Counted from the first letter of the stretch, positions 36,677 to 45,798 are shown. The stretch is DNA of 64,000 bases from Sinorhizobium arboris LMG 14919 (GCF_000427465.1 NZ_ATYB01000009.1:310001-374000), one strand, 5' to 3'. The notes: generated by a model from the letters alone, not told the origin. Program-made: numbers and translations.

Positions 36677-38167
36677 ATGTTTAGGGGAATAGGTAGGTGG
36701 GAGGCGCGAGGGGGCACCCTCGCGGCGGCTACGGCGGCAGTGATCGCCTGCAGTCTATGGGGTCCCGGATTGGTCGGCCGTGCGGAAGCCCAGGAAAAAT
36801 TCGTAAGCCTTTCTGGCTCCGTGCAGCAGGTGACGCTGGCGCCGAACGATACGCTGACGATCAGGACCGGTAAGGCCTTCGGCGACTTGGTGATCGGCAG
36901 CGCCGAGTTGATCGATGTGGTACCCCTTTCCGACAGGTCGCTCTTCATCCGCGGAAAGACCACGGGCTCCACCAATATTTCCGTCTATGACGACAGCAAT
37001 GCTCTGATTGGCGTGATCGACGTCCGGATTGCCAGCGATTTCAGCGAAGTGGCGGCGGCGATCCGTTCCGCCGCACCCTCGGCGCGGGTGCGGGTGTTCA
37101 ACTCCAACAACCGAATCCGACTGACGGGGATGGTGCGGGATGCCGTCGAGCTGCAGCGGGTGCTTGAGATCGCCCAGTCCTATTCCGAGGAGCCGGTCCT
37201 GAACCAGCTGCGCGTCAACGACTCCCAGCAGGTAATGCTGGAGGTGCGCGTGATCGAAGCATCGCGCCAGACCGGCAAGGACCTTGGCATCGGCTGGTCC
37301 GGCCAGGGCAGGAACGGCATCGGAAAGGCAACGGCGAGCCAGGGTATTTCGGTCAATGACGACGGTCAGCTTGTCCGTACTCTGGAAGACGCAGCGGGCG
37401 CCGCCACGGGCATGCAGCCCTTCGGCCAATTGATTGCCAAGGTGCTGACGATTGCAGGCGGAAGGATCGACGTCGTTATCAACGCATTGGAGCAGAAGGG
37501 CCTGGTGCGCCGGCTGGCACAGCCGAATTTGATCGCCATGAGCGGCGAAACCGCGAGCTTTCACGCCGGCGGCGAGGTACCGATCCAACGAACGGTTGCC
37601 AATGGTGCGACGGTCGCGACGGAAACCGACTATCGCCCCTTCGGCGTGCGGCTCACCTTCACGCCGGTGGTGCTCGATGACGGGCTCATCAGTCTCAAGA
37701 TCGAGCCGGAAGTCTCTGAGATCGACACGTCCATCAACGTCAACGGCAATCCCGGCTTCATCTCGCGCGCGGCGCGAACCACGGTGGCGCTGCGTGACGG
37801 GCAAAGCTTCGCCATGGCCGGTCTGCTGCAATCCGTCAATGCCAAAGACATCCAGCAATTGCCGGGCCTCGGACAAATTCCTGTGATCGGCGCGCTGTTC
37901 CGCTCGACAAGTTTTCTGAAGCGGGAGTCCGATCTCGTCATCATCGTCACCCCGCATATCGTGCGGCCGTCGACGCCCGGTGAGGACCTCTACAGCCCGC
38001 TTGAACAAACGCGTTCCTCGAACGATTGGGAGCTCTTCGCCCTCGGCATCATGGAGGTGGACAAGGACATGCTTAGGCGCTTGCGCACTGGTGAAGGAGT
38101 GAACGGGCCTTACGGCCACCGCCTCGATCTCGATGTGGGAGGCCAGCTTGCTGTTTCCAAAAAGTAG
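36677..38167 (+). CDS. cpaC: CpaC/RcpA outer-membrane secretin
   Basis: About 496 residues. Signal peptide (AATAAVIACSLWGPGLVGRAEAQ), the CpaC N-domain (VIGSAELIDVVPLSDRSLF, TGSTNISVYDD), a BON-like segment (NNRIRLTGMVRDAVELQRVL), then the secretin channel domain (QPNLIAMSGETASFHAGGE, GVRLTFTPVVLDDGLISLKI, LPGLGQIPVIGALFRS, ESDLVIIVTPHIVRP). It forms the pore through which the Flp pilus leaves the cell. It opens the second tad block, separated from the first by the che operon. The ATG at 36677 is chosen because the signal peptide begins there. Confidence 0.94.
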   Translation: MFRGIGRWEARGGTLAAATAAVIACSLWGPGLVGRAEAQEKFVSLSGSVQQVTLAPNDTLTIRTGKAFGDLVIGSAELIDVVPLSDRSLFIRGKTTGSTNISVYDDSNALIGVIDVRIASDFSEVAAAIRSAAPSARVRVFNSNNRIRLTGMVRDAVELQRVLEIAQSYSEEPVLNQLRVNDSQQVMLEVRVIEASRQTGKDLGIGWSGQGRNGIGKATASQGISVNDDGQLVRTLEDAAGAATGMQPFGQLIAKVLTIAGGRIDVVINALEQKGLVRRLAQPNLIAMSGETASFHAGGEVPIQRTVANGATVATETDYRPFGVRLTFTPVVLDDGLISLKIEPEVSEIDTSINVNGNPGFISRAARTTVALRDGQSFAMAGLLQSVNAKDIQQLPGLGQIPVIGALFRSTSFLKRESDLVIIVTPHIVRPSTPGEDLYSPLEQTRSSNDWELFALGIMEVDKDMLRRLRTGEGVNGPYGHRLDLDVGGQLAVSKK

Positions 38168-38486
38168 TCGCGCTTCCCTGCTGCTGGCCGCCGCCGCTCT
38201 GCTCACCGGCTGCGCCGACTATATGAACCATCGCGACTCGATCACCTTCGGGCTCGGAAATGCGGTTGAGGCCAATAAAGGCATCCACATCCAGGACCCG
38301 TTCCCGCGAACAGCCTTCAACACTCGCATCCCTACCGACGGCAAGGCGATCAATCGAGTCATGCGCAGCTATCAGGGTTCGGACCAGGCGGGCGCTCCGC
38401 CACCGTCGGCCGTGATCCTGCCCATGGCGACGCCTCCTGGTGGAGCGAACGGGGCATCCGGCAACGGCGCGGGGTCCCCGCAGTGA
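38133..38486 (+). CDS. Small lipoprotein of the tad locus
   Basis: A 117-residue (or 112-residue) protein with a lipobox (LLAAAALLTGCADYM, predicted lipidation at that Cys) and a short body containing TFGLGNAVEANKGIHIQDPFP and TRIPTDGKAINRVMRSYQ, then a Gly/Pro-rich tail. It overlaps the end of cpaC by 35 bases. A TTG at 38148 preceded by GGGAGG five bases upstream may be the real start rather than ATG 38133. The position after the secretin, and partial likeness to CpaD-type lipoproteins, suggest a pilotin-like job. It is much shorter than CpaD. Confidence 0.75.
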   Translation: MWEASLLFPKSSRASLLLAAAALLTGCADYMNHRDSITFGLGNAVEANKGIHIQDPFPRTAFNTRIPTDGKAINRVMRSYQGSDQAGAPPPSAVILPMATPPGGANGASGNGAGSPQ

Positions 38487-39073
38487 TCGCACGACATGGT
38501 GATCGGCGGAAGCCCCGGCGGATATTCAAGAAGAGCCACGCGCATACCATCGCCGCAATTTTCGTCATCGGGCTCGCGTCTTCTGCCGAGGCGGCGAGTG
38601 AACGCGTTCCGCGCGATCTTGGACCGCGCACGGGCGTCGTCGTGACGGCCGCGCACGAATACCCGCCCGGCACCGTCGTCGTCTTCAGCGACAAGCGGAC
38701 GCTTGACCTCGTCCTTTCCGGTGGCCGCGCGATGCGTTACCGGATTGGCGTCGGCCGAAACGGCTTTCGCTGGAGTGGCGTCGTCAAGGTTGGCCGCAAG
38801 GCGGAGTGGCCGGATTGGCGGCCGCCCGCCGAGATGAAGGCGCGCTCGCCGGAGCTTCCCGAAATCGTGCCAGCCGGCCCCTTCAATCCGATGGGAGCGC
38901 GCGGCATCTATCTCTACCGGGGTAACGCCGACACGCTCTACCGCATTCACGGGACGAATGACCGGTCGACGGTTGGCGAATTCGCCTCCTCCGGCTGTTT
39001 CCGGATGAGCAATGCCGATGTGATCGATCTTTATGAGCGGGTGAGGATTGGGACCACGGTCGTGGTGAAGTAG
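38483..39073 (+). CDS. L,D-transpeptidase (YkuD/ErfK family)
   Basis: A 196-residue exported enzyme that forms 3-3 peptidoglycan cross-links or attaches proteins to the wall. Signal segment (IAAIFVIGLASSAEA), then the YkuD domain with His156 (HGTNDRSTVGEF) and the catalytic Cys172 in SSGCFRMSNADVIDLY. The start is GTG, overlapping the TGA of the lipoprotein gene, so it is coupled to the tad block. Presence in a pilus operon suggests local wall remodelling to let the secretin or pilus through (inference). Confidence 0.9.
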   Translation: MIARHGDRRKPRRIFKKSHAHTIAAIFVIGLASSAEAASERVPRDLGPRTGVVVTAAHEYPPGTVVVFSDKRTLDLVLSGGRAMRYRIGVGRNGFRWSGVVKVGRKAEWPDWRPPAEMKARSPELPEIVPAGPFNPMGARGIYLYRGNADTLYRIHGTNDRSTVGEFASSGCFRMSNADVIDLYERVRIGTTVVVK

Positions 39074-39121
39074 AAAAGGAACGTTTGCGCACGGCCTTTA
39101 TGGTCCACGATAATTGTAGGT

Positions 39122-39173
39122 GGAGCGCGATACGGGCGGAAAACACCGCGCAGACTTTTCCTCATCCCGCTCT
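39122..39173 (+). repeat. RIME-like mosaic repeat
   Basis: Bounded by GGAGCG and CGCTCT, with inner GGGCGGAAAACACCGCGCAG and TTTTCCTCATCCCGC. It shares the block order with 11914-11960 and, inverted, 28067-28114. It lies in the 247-base gap between the L,D-transpeptidase gene and tadD. Confidence 0.55.
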
Positions 39174-39320
39174 GGCTCCCTGCCGCCACCCGTGAGCGTC
39201 AGGCGTCGCTTTAAAGCGACTCGTTACCTCAATTCTTCATTTATTAGCTTCCATTACGCAAAATACTTCGTGAGCAAAGGCGACGGCATGGCTAGGATGG
39301 CCCAATATTGGGGGGAATGA

Positions 39321-39848
39321 ATGGTCGCACATCAGATTCGCTCGCAACTTGATCGCTTCTCACGATTGTTGGTGGCCGCATTTATCCTGTCTGGTTGCCA
39401 ATCCGCTGCGCTCGACGACGTCGCGGCATTTGGCGACAGCGCCAAGACCCTGCAGGACGACTCGGCGGTTGCCTTCTACAAAGACGATGAATTGATCACG
39501 AAGGGCAAATTGCAGTTCGAGGAAAAGAACTACGGAAAATCCTACGCCATCTACAAACGCGCGGTCGCCGTGTTGCCGCAGGACCCCGCCGCCTGGCTCG
39601 GCTTTGCCGCTTCTGCCGACATGATCGGACGATTCGACACGTCGGACAGAGCCTATCAGCAACTCGCGAAGATGATCGGCAACAGCCCAGTCTACTACAA
39701 TAATATCGGCTATTCCCATCTGTTGCGGGGCGACTTGCCGACTGCCCGCCGCCACTTCCTGAAGGCATACGAACTCGATCCCACCAACGAGACGACGGCA
39801 AGAAACCTCGAACTGATGAAGAACAGCGTCAAAGTCGTGCAACGCTGA
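39321..39848 (+). CDS. tadD: TadD-like TPR lipoprotein
   Basis: A 175-residue protein with a lipoprotein signal (LLVAAFILSGCQSAAL) and TPR repeats over most of the rest (KLQFEEKNYGKSYAIYKRAV, VYYNNIGYSHLLRGDLPTARR, HFLKAYELDP). TadD proteins support secretin assembly in Tad systems. It is preceded by a mosaic repeat and lies 247 bases after the L,D-transpeptidase gene, so it may have its own promoter. Confidence 0.87.
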   Translation: MVAHQIRSQLDRFSRLLVAAFILSGCQSAALDDVAAFGDSAKTLQDDSAVAFYKDDELITKGKLQFEEKNYGKSYAIYKRAVAVLPQDPAAWLGFAASADMIGRFDTSDRAYQQLAKMIGNSPVYYNNIGYSHLLRGDLPTARRHFLKAYELDPTNETTARNLELMKNSVKVVQR

Positions 39849-39944
39849 GGCCGGCTGCGGGGGCTCGTGGGGCAAAGCATTAGCGCTGCGCAAACCAGCC
39901 CGCGCGGGCGCGCTGGAGCCCTACACATCATGCTGCACGTGCTC

Positions 39945-40514
39945 TTAGCGGACCTTCCTCAAAATCAGTTTGCCTTCCGGCGAAACCGACCTTTCGTAGC
40001 GGGGCAGATCGGCAACGGAGGGACCGTCAGCGCTGGTCCCCGGCTGGCCTTCCTCCGGCTCCGGGAAGTCCGTTTCAGGTCCGGTATTCGACGTCGGTTT
40101 CAGGCGCTGCGTCACGTCCTTGCCGGGTGCGCTCAGGATCACGGAGCCCCCGGCGGCGAGAAAACCGGAATGCATCCGGTCATCGAGAGCGGATATGATT
40201 TTGCCCAGTTCCTCGACCTGCTGGCGAATGGCTGCCGTTTCATCGGCCTCGGCAATCCTGGCGATGTTGCGGGCCCGTTTATCGATCTGCAGCTTTAGGC
40301 CGTCGATGGACGTCTTCACGGCAGCCAGCGCCTCGCGGCTCTCACGGACATCGGCCGCATTCTTGGCCGTGTAGAGAAGGGTACCGGCATTCAGAGGCAG
40401 GAAAACCAAGGCGAGAGCAATGAACGGGCCGTTCCTGGTCTGCCCGCGCGCTCTGGCCGGCAGACTGCTTCTCGCCGCATCCGGTTCGATCTCCACATCC
40501 GTCAAGCTGGTCAT
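39945..40514 (-). CDS. Membrane-anchored coiled-coil protein, unknown function
   Basis: About 189 residues. An N-terminal cytoplasmic part of about 35 residues, one membrane helix (GPFIALALVFLPLNAGTLLY), then a helical coiled-coil region (ADVRESREALAAVKTSIDGLKLQIDKR). A Pro/Glu-rich tail ends PEGKLILRKVR. GGAGG lies eight bases before the ATG. It converges on tadD and is divergent from the serralysin gene. It could be a pilus-locus accessory protein or a protease export helper; no family is recognised. Confidence 0.7.
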   Translation of the reverse strand: MTSLTDVEIEPDAARSSLPARARGQTRNGPFIALALVFLPLNAGTLLYTAKNAADVRESREALAAVKTSIDGLKLQIDKRARNIARIAEADETAAIRQQVEELGKIISALDDRMHSGFLAAGGSVILSAPGKDVTQRLKPTSNTGPETDFPEPEEGQPGTSADGPSVADLPRYERSVSPEGKLILRKVR

Positions 40515-40784
40515 CCGCCTGTCCTCCGTCCATCGGGTGCCGAAGCCCAAGAGTGTCCGCGTTTGTGGTTCCGTTATACCGCGAATTTCTCTGAGTCGTC
40601 CCGCTCGCGGGACAAAGCATACAGCAATTCATATCGTACAGCGCCCGCGCATTAACGCGCCAGAAGATCTGCGTGCACTGTAGCATTCCAAAGATCCCGC
40701 AACATAGCCTCGGGAGGAGTGGCACCGACTCCACCGTGAAGCCCTTTTCTGCCCGCTGCGGCGTTTCCAGCGATGCTACCCCTC

Positions 40785-40847
40785 CCCCGGTTGGCGTGAC
40801 CCAGGTCTAGGCGATCTGGTCTGGCCGATTCGACCATCTGGCTGAAT
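40785..40847. promoter_or_regulatory. Candidate pilus-regulon control region (serralysin promoter)
   Basis: CCGGTTGGCGTGACC begins at 40787 and aligns to the left half of the 22-base elements at 19852 and 35154. CCATCTGGCTGAAT stands at 40834-40847. The distance between the two parts (38.5 bases from the 22-base window centre) is the same as upstream of cpaA. The rest of the 435-base divergent gap 40515-40949 shows no gene. Confidence 0.45.
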
Positions 40848-40949
40848 AAAGATGTTAACGGAGACGCGTTATAAAGCGCACCTGCATCTCAGACCTCGCG
40901 CAATGAACTCGGGGTGCTGACCCGACTTCAACCGTGGCCTGGGAAAACA

Positions 40950-42605
40950 ATGCCTGCAACGACGACGTATGCACCGAGCACGAGCGCCTATATCAACAGT
41001 CTCCTTGGCGACTGGAAATGGGCGATCAGGGACTTCACTTTCAGTTTCCCGACCAGCGCTTCGTTCTACGGCGCCGGTTATGGCAACGGTGAGCCGCTGA
41101 AAGGCTTTGCGGCCTTGAATGCCGCCCAGCAGGCCGCCACGCGAGCAGCCCTCGATCAGTTTTCCTCCGTCGCCAAGGTGTCGTTCACCGAGATCACCGA
41201 AAGTGCGACCAGGCACGCCGATCTCCGCCTCGCCTCCTCCGACGCTCCGAGCACCGCCTGGGCCTATTTCCCTTCGACCGCAGCGGAAGGCGGCGACGCT
41301 TGGTTCAACAAATCATCTGGCTACTACAGCCGCCCGGCCAAGGGAAACTACGCCTACCTGACATTCCTTCACGAGATCGGCCACGCGCTTGGACTGGAAC
41401 ACGCCCATGAGGGCAACGTCATGCCGGCAAGCCGCGACTCTATGGAATACACGGTCATGAGCTATCGCTCCTATGTCGGTGCCTCGACCACGACCGGCTA
41501 TACCAACGAGACGTGGGGTTACGCGCAATCGCTGATGATGTACGATATTGCTGCCCTGCAGCATATGTACGGCGCTGATTTCACCACGCGCAGCGAGAAC
41601 ACGACCTATCGCTGGAGCCCGACGTCAGGCGAGATGTTCATCAATGGCATGGGTCAGGGCGCCCCTGGCGCCAACAAGATTCTGCTTACGCTGTGGGATG
41701 GCGGCGGGACCGACACCTACGATCTCTCCAATTATACGACCGCGTTGAAGATCGACCTTCGCCCGGGTGAATGGACGACCACCTCGACCGCGCAACTGGC
41801 AAAGCTGCACTATAGCGGCTCCAAGGTGGCGATCGGCAACATCGCCAACGCACTGCAGTTTCAGGGCGACGGGCGCTCCCTCATCGAGAACGCGAAGGGC
41901 GGCGCGGGCAACGACACGATCACCGGCAATGCCGCTGCAAATGCTCTTTGGGGCAACGGCGGCAATGACAGGCTGATTGGCGGCGACGGAAACGACAATC
42001 TCGTCGGCGGTACGGGCGCCGACCGGCTCGATGGCGGCAATGGCACCGATCTGGCCAACTACTCCAATGCAGCCACCGGCATCGTTGCCGATCTTTACTC
42101 GCCCGGTTCCAACACGGGAGAGGCGGCCGGCGATACATATGTGTCGATCGAGCGGCTCTATGGCTCGGCCTTCAACGACAGTTTGCGCGGGGACAATCGC
42201 GCGAACCTCTTGAACGGTCTTGCAGGCAACGACACGCTGTATGGGCGTGACGGCAACGACACGCTGATCGGCGGCAACGGCGCCGATCGGCTGATCGGCG
42301 GCGCCGGTGCGGACACTTTTGTCTTTCAGACGATCGCGCATTCGGCGCCGGCTGCCAGGGATGTGATCGATGATTTCGCGCCCGGTGTCGATCGGATCGA
42401 TTTGCGTTCCATCGACGCCAACAGCAATGCCAGCGGAGACCAGGCATTTCTTTTTATCGGCGGCAATGCGTTTCACGGCAAAGCCGGTGAGCTCAACTTC
42501 AGGAGTGGGGTGATCGCCGGCGATATCAATGGCGACGGCCTTGCAGATTTCCAAATCAAGGTCATGAACCTGTCGGCTCTTTCGGGAACAGATTTCCTGC
42601 TTTGA
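40950..42605 (+). CDS. Serralysin-type secreted metalloprotease (RTX)
   Basis: A 551-residue zinc protease of family M10B, exported by a type I system without a cleaved signal peptide. Catalytic HEIGHALGLEH at residues 141-151, Met-turn VMSY at Met170, then RTX calcium-binding nonapeptides (GGAGNDTITG, GGDGNDNLVGG, GRDGNDTLIGGNGADRLIGG). It has the serralysin C-terminal domain and ends SGTDFLL, a typical hydrophobic type I signal end. The ATG at 40950 is used. No type I exporter or Inh-type inhibitor gene is visible nearby. Its promoter shares elements with the pilus genes. Confidence 0.93.
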   Translation: MPATTTYAPSTSAYINSLLGDWKWAIRDFTFSFPTSASFYGAGYGNGEPLKGFAALNAAQQAATRAALDQFSSVAKVSFTEITESATRHADLRLASSDAPSTAWAYFPSTAAEGGDAWFNKSSGYYSRPAKGNYAYLTFLHEIGHALGLEHAHEGNVMPASRDSMEYTVMSYRSYVGASTTTGYTNETWGYAQSLMMYDIAALQHMYGADFTTRSENTTYRWSPTSGEMFINGMGQGAPGANKILLTLWDGGGTDTYDLSNYTTALKIDLRPGEWTTTSTAQLAKLHYSGSKVAIGNIANALQFQGDGRSLIENAKGGAGNDTITGNAAANALWGNGGNDRLIGGDGNDNLVGGTGADRLDGGNGTDLANYSNAATGIVADLYSPGSNTGEAAGDTYVSIERLYGSAFNDSLRGDNRANLLNGLAGNDTLYGRDGNDTLIGGNGADRLIGGAGADTFVFQTIAHSAPAARDVIDDFAPGVDRIDLRSIDANSNASGDQAFLFIGGNAFHGKAGELNFRSGVIAGDINGDGLADFQIKVMNLSALSGTDFLL

Positions 42606-42621
42606 CGGGATTGGATAAGCC

Positions 42622-42849
42622 ATGAGCGAATGGATCGATTTTGAACGCTGGCCCGACTGCAAGACCATGGAACGTCCGGGGATAGTCTTTGAAGTTTCCA
42701 ATGGAGAACAGACCCTGATCACCGGTTGCATCGTCCCGCTGCCGCTGCCGTTTGACTGGGTGGCTCATCCTGTGCGCTTTCGCGCCGTGCCCCAGCCCAG
42801 GCCTCGGCACTCGTCGCCGATACCCGGGCCGGCAGCTCCGCAGCAGTAA
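42622..42849 (+). CDS. Small protein of unknown function downstream of serralysin
   Basis: A 75-residue frame starting 16 bases after the serralysin stop, same strand. Its first 55 residues look protein-like (MSEWIDFERWPDCKTMERPG, IVFEVSNGEQTLITGCIVPL); the end is Pro/Arg-rich. No signal peptide is seen. It is not an obvious Inh-type inhibitor. Close spacing suggests co-transcription with the protease. Confidence 0.55.
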   Translation: MSEWIDFERWPDCKTMERPGIVFEVSNGEQTLITGCIVPLPLPFDWVAHPVRFRAVPQPRPRHSSPIPGPAAPQQ

Positions 42850-43156
42850 ACACAAGACTGTGCAGGCTGGCTGCCGGCGATCTTCGAACGGGAGTCCGAA
42901 CAAGAGCTGCTTGCGCCCTCGAGCGAAGTCGAGCCTCATCGACGTGCTACGCCGCAGCCATCAGGCTAGTCGGACTATAGGGAAAGCAATGGATACGGCT
43001 GGCGGTCTGCTTGTCCTTCGGGTTATTCTGATCGCCAGAGCCTCGGCGAGGACACGTCGGCCTATCCAGGTCAAATTGGGACGGACGTGTTTCTCGCGTT
43101 TATCAGGTGAGTAGACGAGTATGTCGCGGCAGGTTAACGACTCCGCTGGAGGATCG
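42850..43156. other. Intergenic region upstream of selD
   Basis: About 307 bases without a gene. It contains CCATCAGGCTAGTCGGACTA from 42958, which resembles the CCATC-GG--GAAT elements of the pilus and serralysin promoters in its first nine bases. It presumably carries the selD promoter. Confidence 0.35.
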
Positions 43157-44206
43157 ATGAACACCCTTGCTCCCCGTCTCACGGACCTCGCTCACGGTGG
43201 CGGTTGCGGCTGCAAGCTCGCGCCATCGGTTCTACAGCAGCTTCTTGCCACTCAACCGGCTGCCCAGCCGTTCGCCCAGCTCCTCGTCGGCAACGATATG
43301 GCCGATGATGCGGCCGTATGGCAGGTCGACGACAGCACCTGCGTAATTGCCACCACCGATTTCTTCATGCCGATCGTCGACGACCCGCGAGACTTCGGGC
43401 GGATAGCCGCGACCAATGCCATTTCCGACGTCTATGCCATGGGCGGAAAGCCGATCCTGGCATTGGCGATCGTCGGCATGCCGATCAACAAGCTCGATTC
43501 GACGACGATCGCGAAGATTCTCGAGGGCGGCGCTTCGATCTGCGCCGAGGCGGGCATTCCCGTGGCCGGCGGACATTCCATCGATTCCGTCGAACCGATC
43601 TACGGCCTCGCCGTCATCGGCCTCTGTCATCCGAGCGAGGTTCGTCGCAACGGCGGCGCAAAACCCGGCGACGCGATCATCCTGACCAAAGGGATCGGCG
43701 TCGGCATCTATTCGGCAGCCATCAAGAAGAATGCGCTGCCGCCCGGCTGCTACGAGGAAATGATCGGCTCGACGACGCTGCTCAATCGCATCGGTGCGGA
43801 CCTCGCCGCCGACCCGGATGTCCACGCGCTGACGGATGTCACCGGTTTCGGAATCCTCGGTCATGGATTGGAGATGGCCCGGGCGTCTCAGCTTTCCCTC
43901 ACCCTAAGCCTTTCCGCTGTCCCCTCCTTGTCACAAGCTTACATGCTCGCGGAACAGGGCTTCATCACCGGTGCCTCGGCGCGTAACTGGGCGAGCTACG
44001 GCGCCGACGTCGTGCTTCCCGACAACCTGCCGGACTGGCAGCGCCTGCTGCTTGCCGACCCGCAGACCTCGGGCGGTCTGCTGGTCGCATGCGCGCCGGA
44101 AAAGGCTGGCGCATTCGTCGAGAGGATCCGCCTCGCGGGCTATCCGCTTGCGAATATTGTCGGAACCGCACAGGCCGGTGCGGCCCGAATCAAAGTGATC
44201 CCCTAA
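43157..44206 (+). CDS. selD: Selenophosphate synthetase
   Basis: A 349-residue enzyme making selenophosphate from selenide and ATP, the selenium donor for SelA. The Gly-rich catalytic loop GGGCGCKL has Cys17, the residue that is Cys or Sec in the family; here it is Cys, so the enzyme does not need its own product. AIR-synthase-like motifs follow ([56 protein letters not shown]). GGAGG lies four bases before ATG 43157. It is transcribed toward, and apart from, the minus-strand fdo-sel operon. Confidence 0.94.
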   Translation: MNTLAPRLTDLAHGGGCGCKLAPSVLQQLLATQPAAQPFAQLLVGNDMADDAAVWQVDDSTCVIATTDFFMPIVDDPRDFGRIAATNAISDVYAMGGKPILALAIVGMPINKLDSTTIAKILEGGASICAEAGIPVAGGHSIDSVEPIYGLAVIGLCHPSEVRRNGGAKPGDAIILTKGIGVGIYSAAIKKNALPPGCYEEMIGSTTLLNRIGADLAADPDVHALTDVTGFGILGHGLEMARASQLSLTLSLSAVPSLSQAYMLAEQGFITGASARNWASYGADVVLPDNLPDWQRLLLADPQTSGGLLVACAPEKAGAFVERIRLAGYPLANIVGTAQAGAARIKVIP

Positions 44207-44271
44207 TCTCGATTGCTTCGGGGAACAACCGCCCCCGAACGTCGTTGGTGGACGGTGAAAAGGAGATCGCC

Positions 44272-44634
44272 ATGAGCAACCTCGCGCTGATCCGGCCGTT
44301 CATGCTTGCTTTGGCCACTTTCTGCCTGCTGATCGCCATGTCCCCGGACCCTGCATCGGCACAGGGCCCGAATGAGAAAACCGATTGTGCCGCAGCTGCC
44401 GGCAAGGCTGAGCCGGCAACGGCCCCGGACCGCGCCAGCGCTGACGGCACCGCGCCCGGTAACAGCGGATCGACCGGCTGGACTGGAGGCACGGGTGGCG
44501 CGCATATCGGGACCAATCCTCAAGGGGCGGCTGCGGGCTCGACAACCTGGCAGCCGCCGACGGCGCGCGGCATCGATCTCGCCACGGCGCCCGAACCATC
44601 GGCACCCGGAACTCCGCCACCGGCGGATTGCTGA
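44272..44634 (+). CDS. Small exported protein, Gly/Thr/Pro-rich, unknown function
   Basis: A 120-residue protein with a signal peptide (FMLALATFCLLIAMSPDPASA) and a low-complexity mature part (STGWTGGTGGAHIGTNPQGA, TTWQPPTARGIDL) ending in Cys. AAGGAG lies six bases before the ATG, so translation is well supported. It lies 65 bases after selD and about 96 before a transglutaminase-like gene. No family recognised. Confidence 0.75.
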   Translation: MSNLALIRPFMLALATFCLLIAMSPDPASAQGPNEKTDCAAAAGKAEPATAPDRASADGTAPGNSGSTGWTGGTGGAHIGTNPQGAAAGSTTWQPPTARGIDLATAPEPSAPGTPPPADC

Positions 44635-44730
44635 AAGTACCGCCGCGGCGATCGTCTGTTCCCAAGCGGTAAGCATGGTAGTATTTTTGTCAGCGAGTTA
44701 TCACGCCGTGATCAGACGGGAGCTGAGACC

Positions 44731-45798
44731 ATGCTGGACCGCCGCCGATTTCTGACGAATGCTGCGACAGCCGCAATCGCAACTGCCTGGGTTTCAAGAG
44801 GTGGCACGCAGGCGCGTGCTGAGGAGGCCGTAACCGGGACCGGCTGGCGCACTTTCGAGATTGTCACCAGGATCGACCTTCAGCCCGCCGAGGGTCCGGC
44901 CCAGCTCTGGCTGCCGGTCATCCAGTCTGCACTCGACTATCAGAAAGCGGACACTCCGCGTTGGGCGTCGAACAGCACCGACATCCGCATCGACAAAGAC
45001 CCCGCCTCCGGCGCCGGCATTCTCCGGGTAATCTGGCAAGGCGGACCACAACGCGTCATCGAGGTCACCCAGCGCGTGGCCACGCGCAATCGTCGCGTGA
45101 CAGGCAAGCTCGCCGCCGCGGACGCGGAACTTCAGCACGAGTTGCGCGGAACCCCCAGCATGCCCGTGGACGGCATCGTCAAGACGACGGCCATGCGCAT
45201 CGTACAAGGCCGGAATCGTCCCGAAGATCGCGCTCGGGCGATTTACGATTGGGTGATCGACAACACTTTCCGCGATGCGAATATCGACGGCTGCGGCGTC
45301 GGCAATGTCAAGGACATGCTGGAAAGCGGCTATTTCGGCGGCAAATGCGCAGACATATCAAGCCTCTTTGTGGCGCTCGCCCGCGCCGCCGGCCTGCCCG
45401 CTCGCGACGTTTTCGGCATCCGTGTGGCCGATTCCGCCGATTTCAAGAGCCTCGGCCGTTCGGGCGACATCACCAGGGCGCAGCATTGTCGTGCCGAAGT
45501 CTATCTCGACGCTCATGGCTGGGTTCCAGTCGATCCGGCTGACGTCCGCAAGGTCGTGCTCGAAGAAAACCTGCCCCTCGACAATCCCGCCGTCCGCGCT
45601 TTCCGCGAAAAAGCTTACGGCCAATGGGAGATGAATTGGGTAGGATACAACACGGCGCGCGATCTCGTCCTGCCCGGTGGAGAGCTGCAGCAGGGCTTTC
45701 TGATGTATCCTGCCGCCGTTACCTCGCGTGGCGAACTGGACTGCCTCAATCCGCAGACCTTCGCCTATTCGATCACTTCCAGGGAAATAACGGCCTGA
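44731..45798 (+). CDS. Transglutaminase-like cysteine protease-fold protein (Tat-exported)
   Basis: A 355-residue protein with a twin-arginine signal (DRRRFLTNAATAAIATA). Its transglutaminase-like domain has the triad Cys206 (GGKCADISSLFVALARAAG), His in RAQHCRAEVYLDAHGW and Asp in VPVDPADV. Upstream of it lies a beta-rich N-terminal region (WLPVIQSALDYQ). Family members hydrolyse or cross-link peptides in the periplasm; the substrate is unknown. It converges on the small gene at the end of the fdo-sel operon. Confidence 0.87.
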   Translation: MLDRRRFLTNAATAAIATAWVSRGGTQARAEEAVTGTGWRTFEIVTRIDLQPAEGPAQLWLPVIQSALDYQKADTPRWASNSTDIRIDKDPASGAGILRVIWQGGPQRVIEVTQRVATRNRRVTGKLAAADAELQHELRGTPSMPVDGIVKTTAMRIVQGRNRPEDRARAIYDWVIDNTFRDANIDGCGVGNVKDMLESGYFGGKCADISSLFVALARAAGLPARDVFGIRVADSADFKSLGRSGDITRAQHCRAEVYLDAHGWVPVDPADVRKVVLEENLPLDNPAVRAFREKAYGQWEMNWVGYNTARDLVLPGGELQQGFLMYPAAVTSRGELDCLNPQTFAYSITSREITA

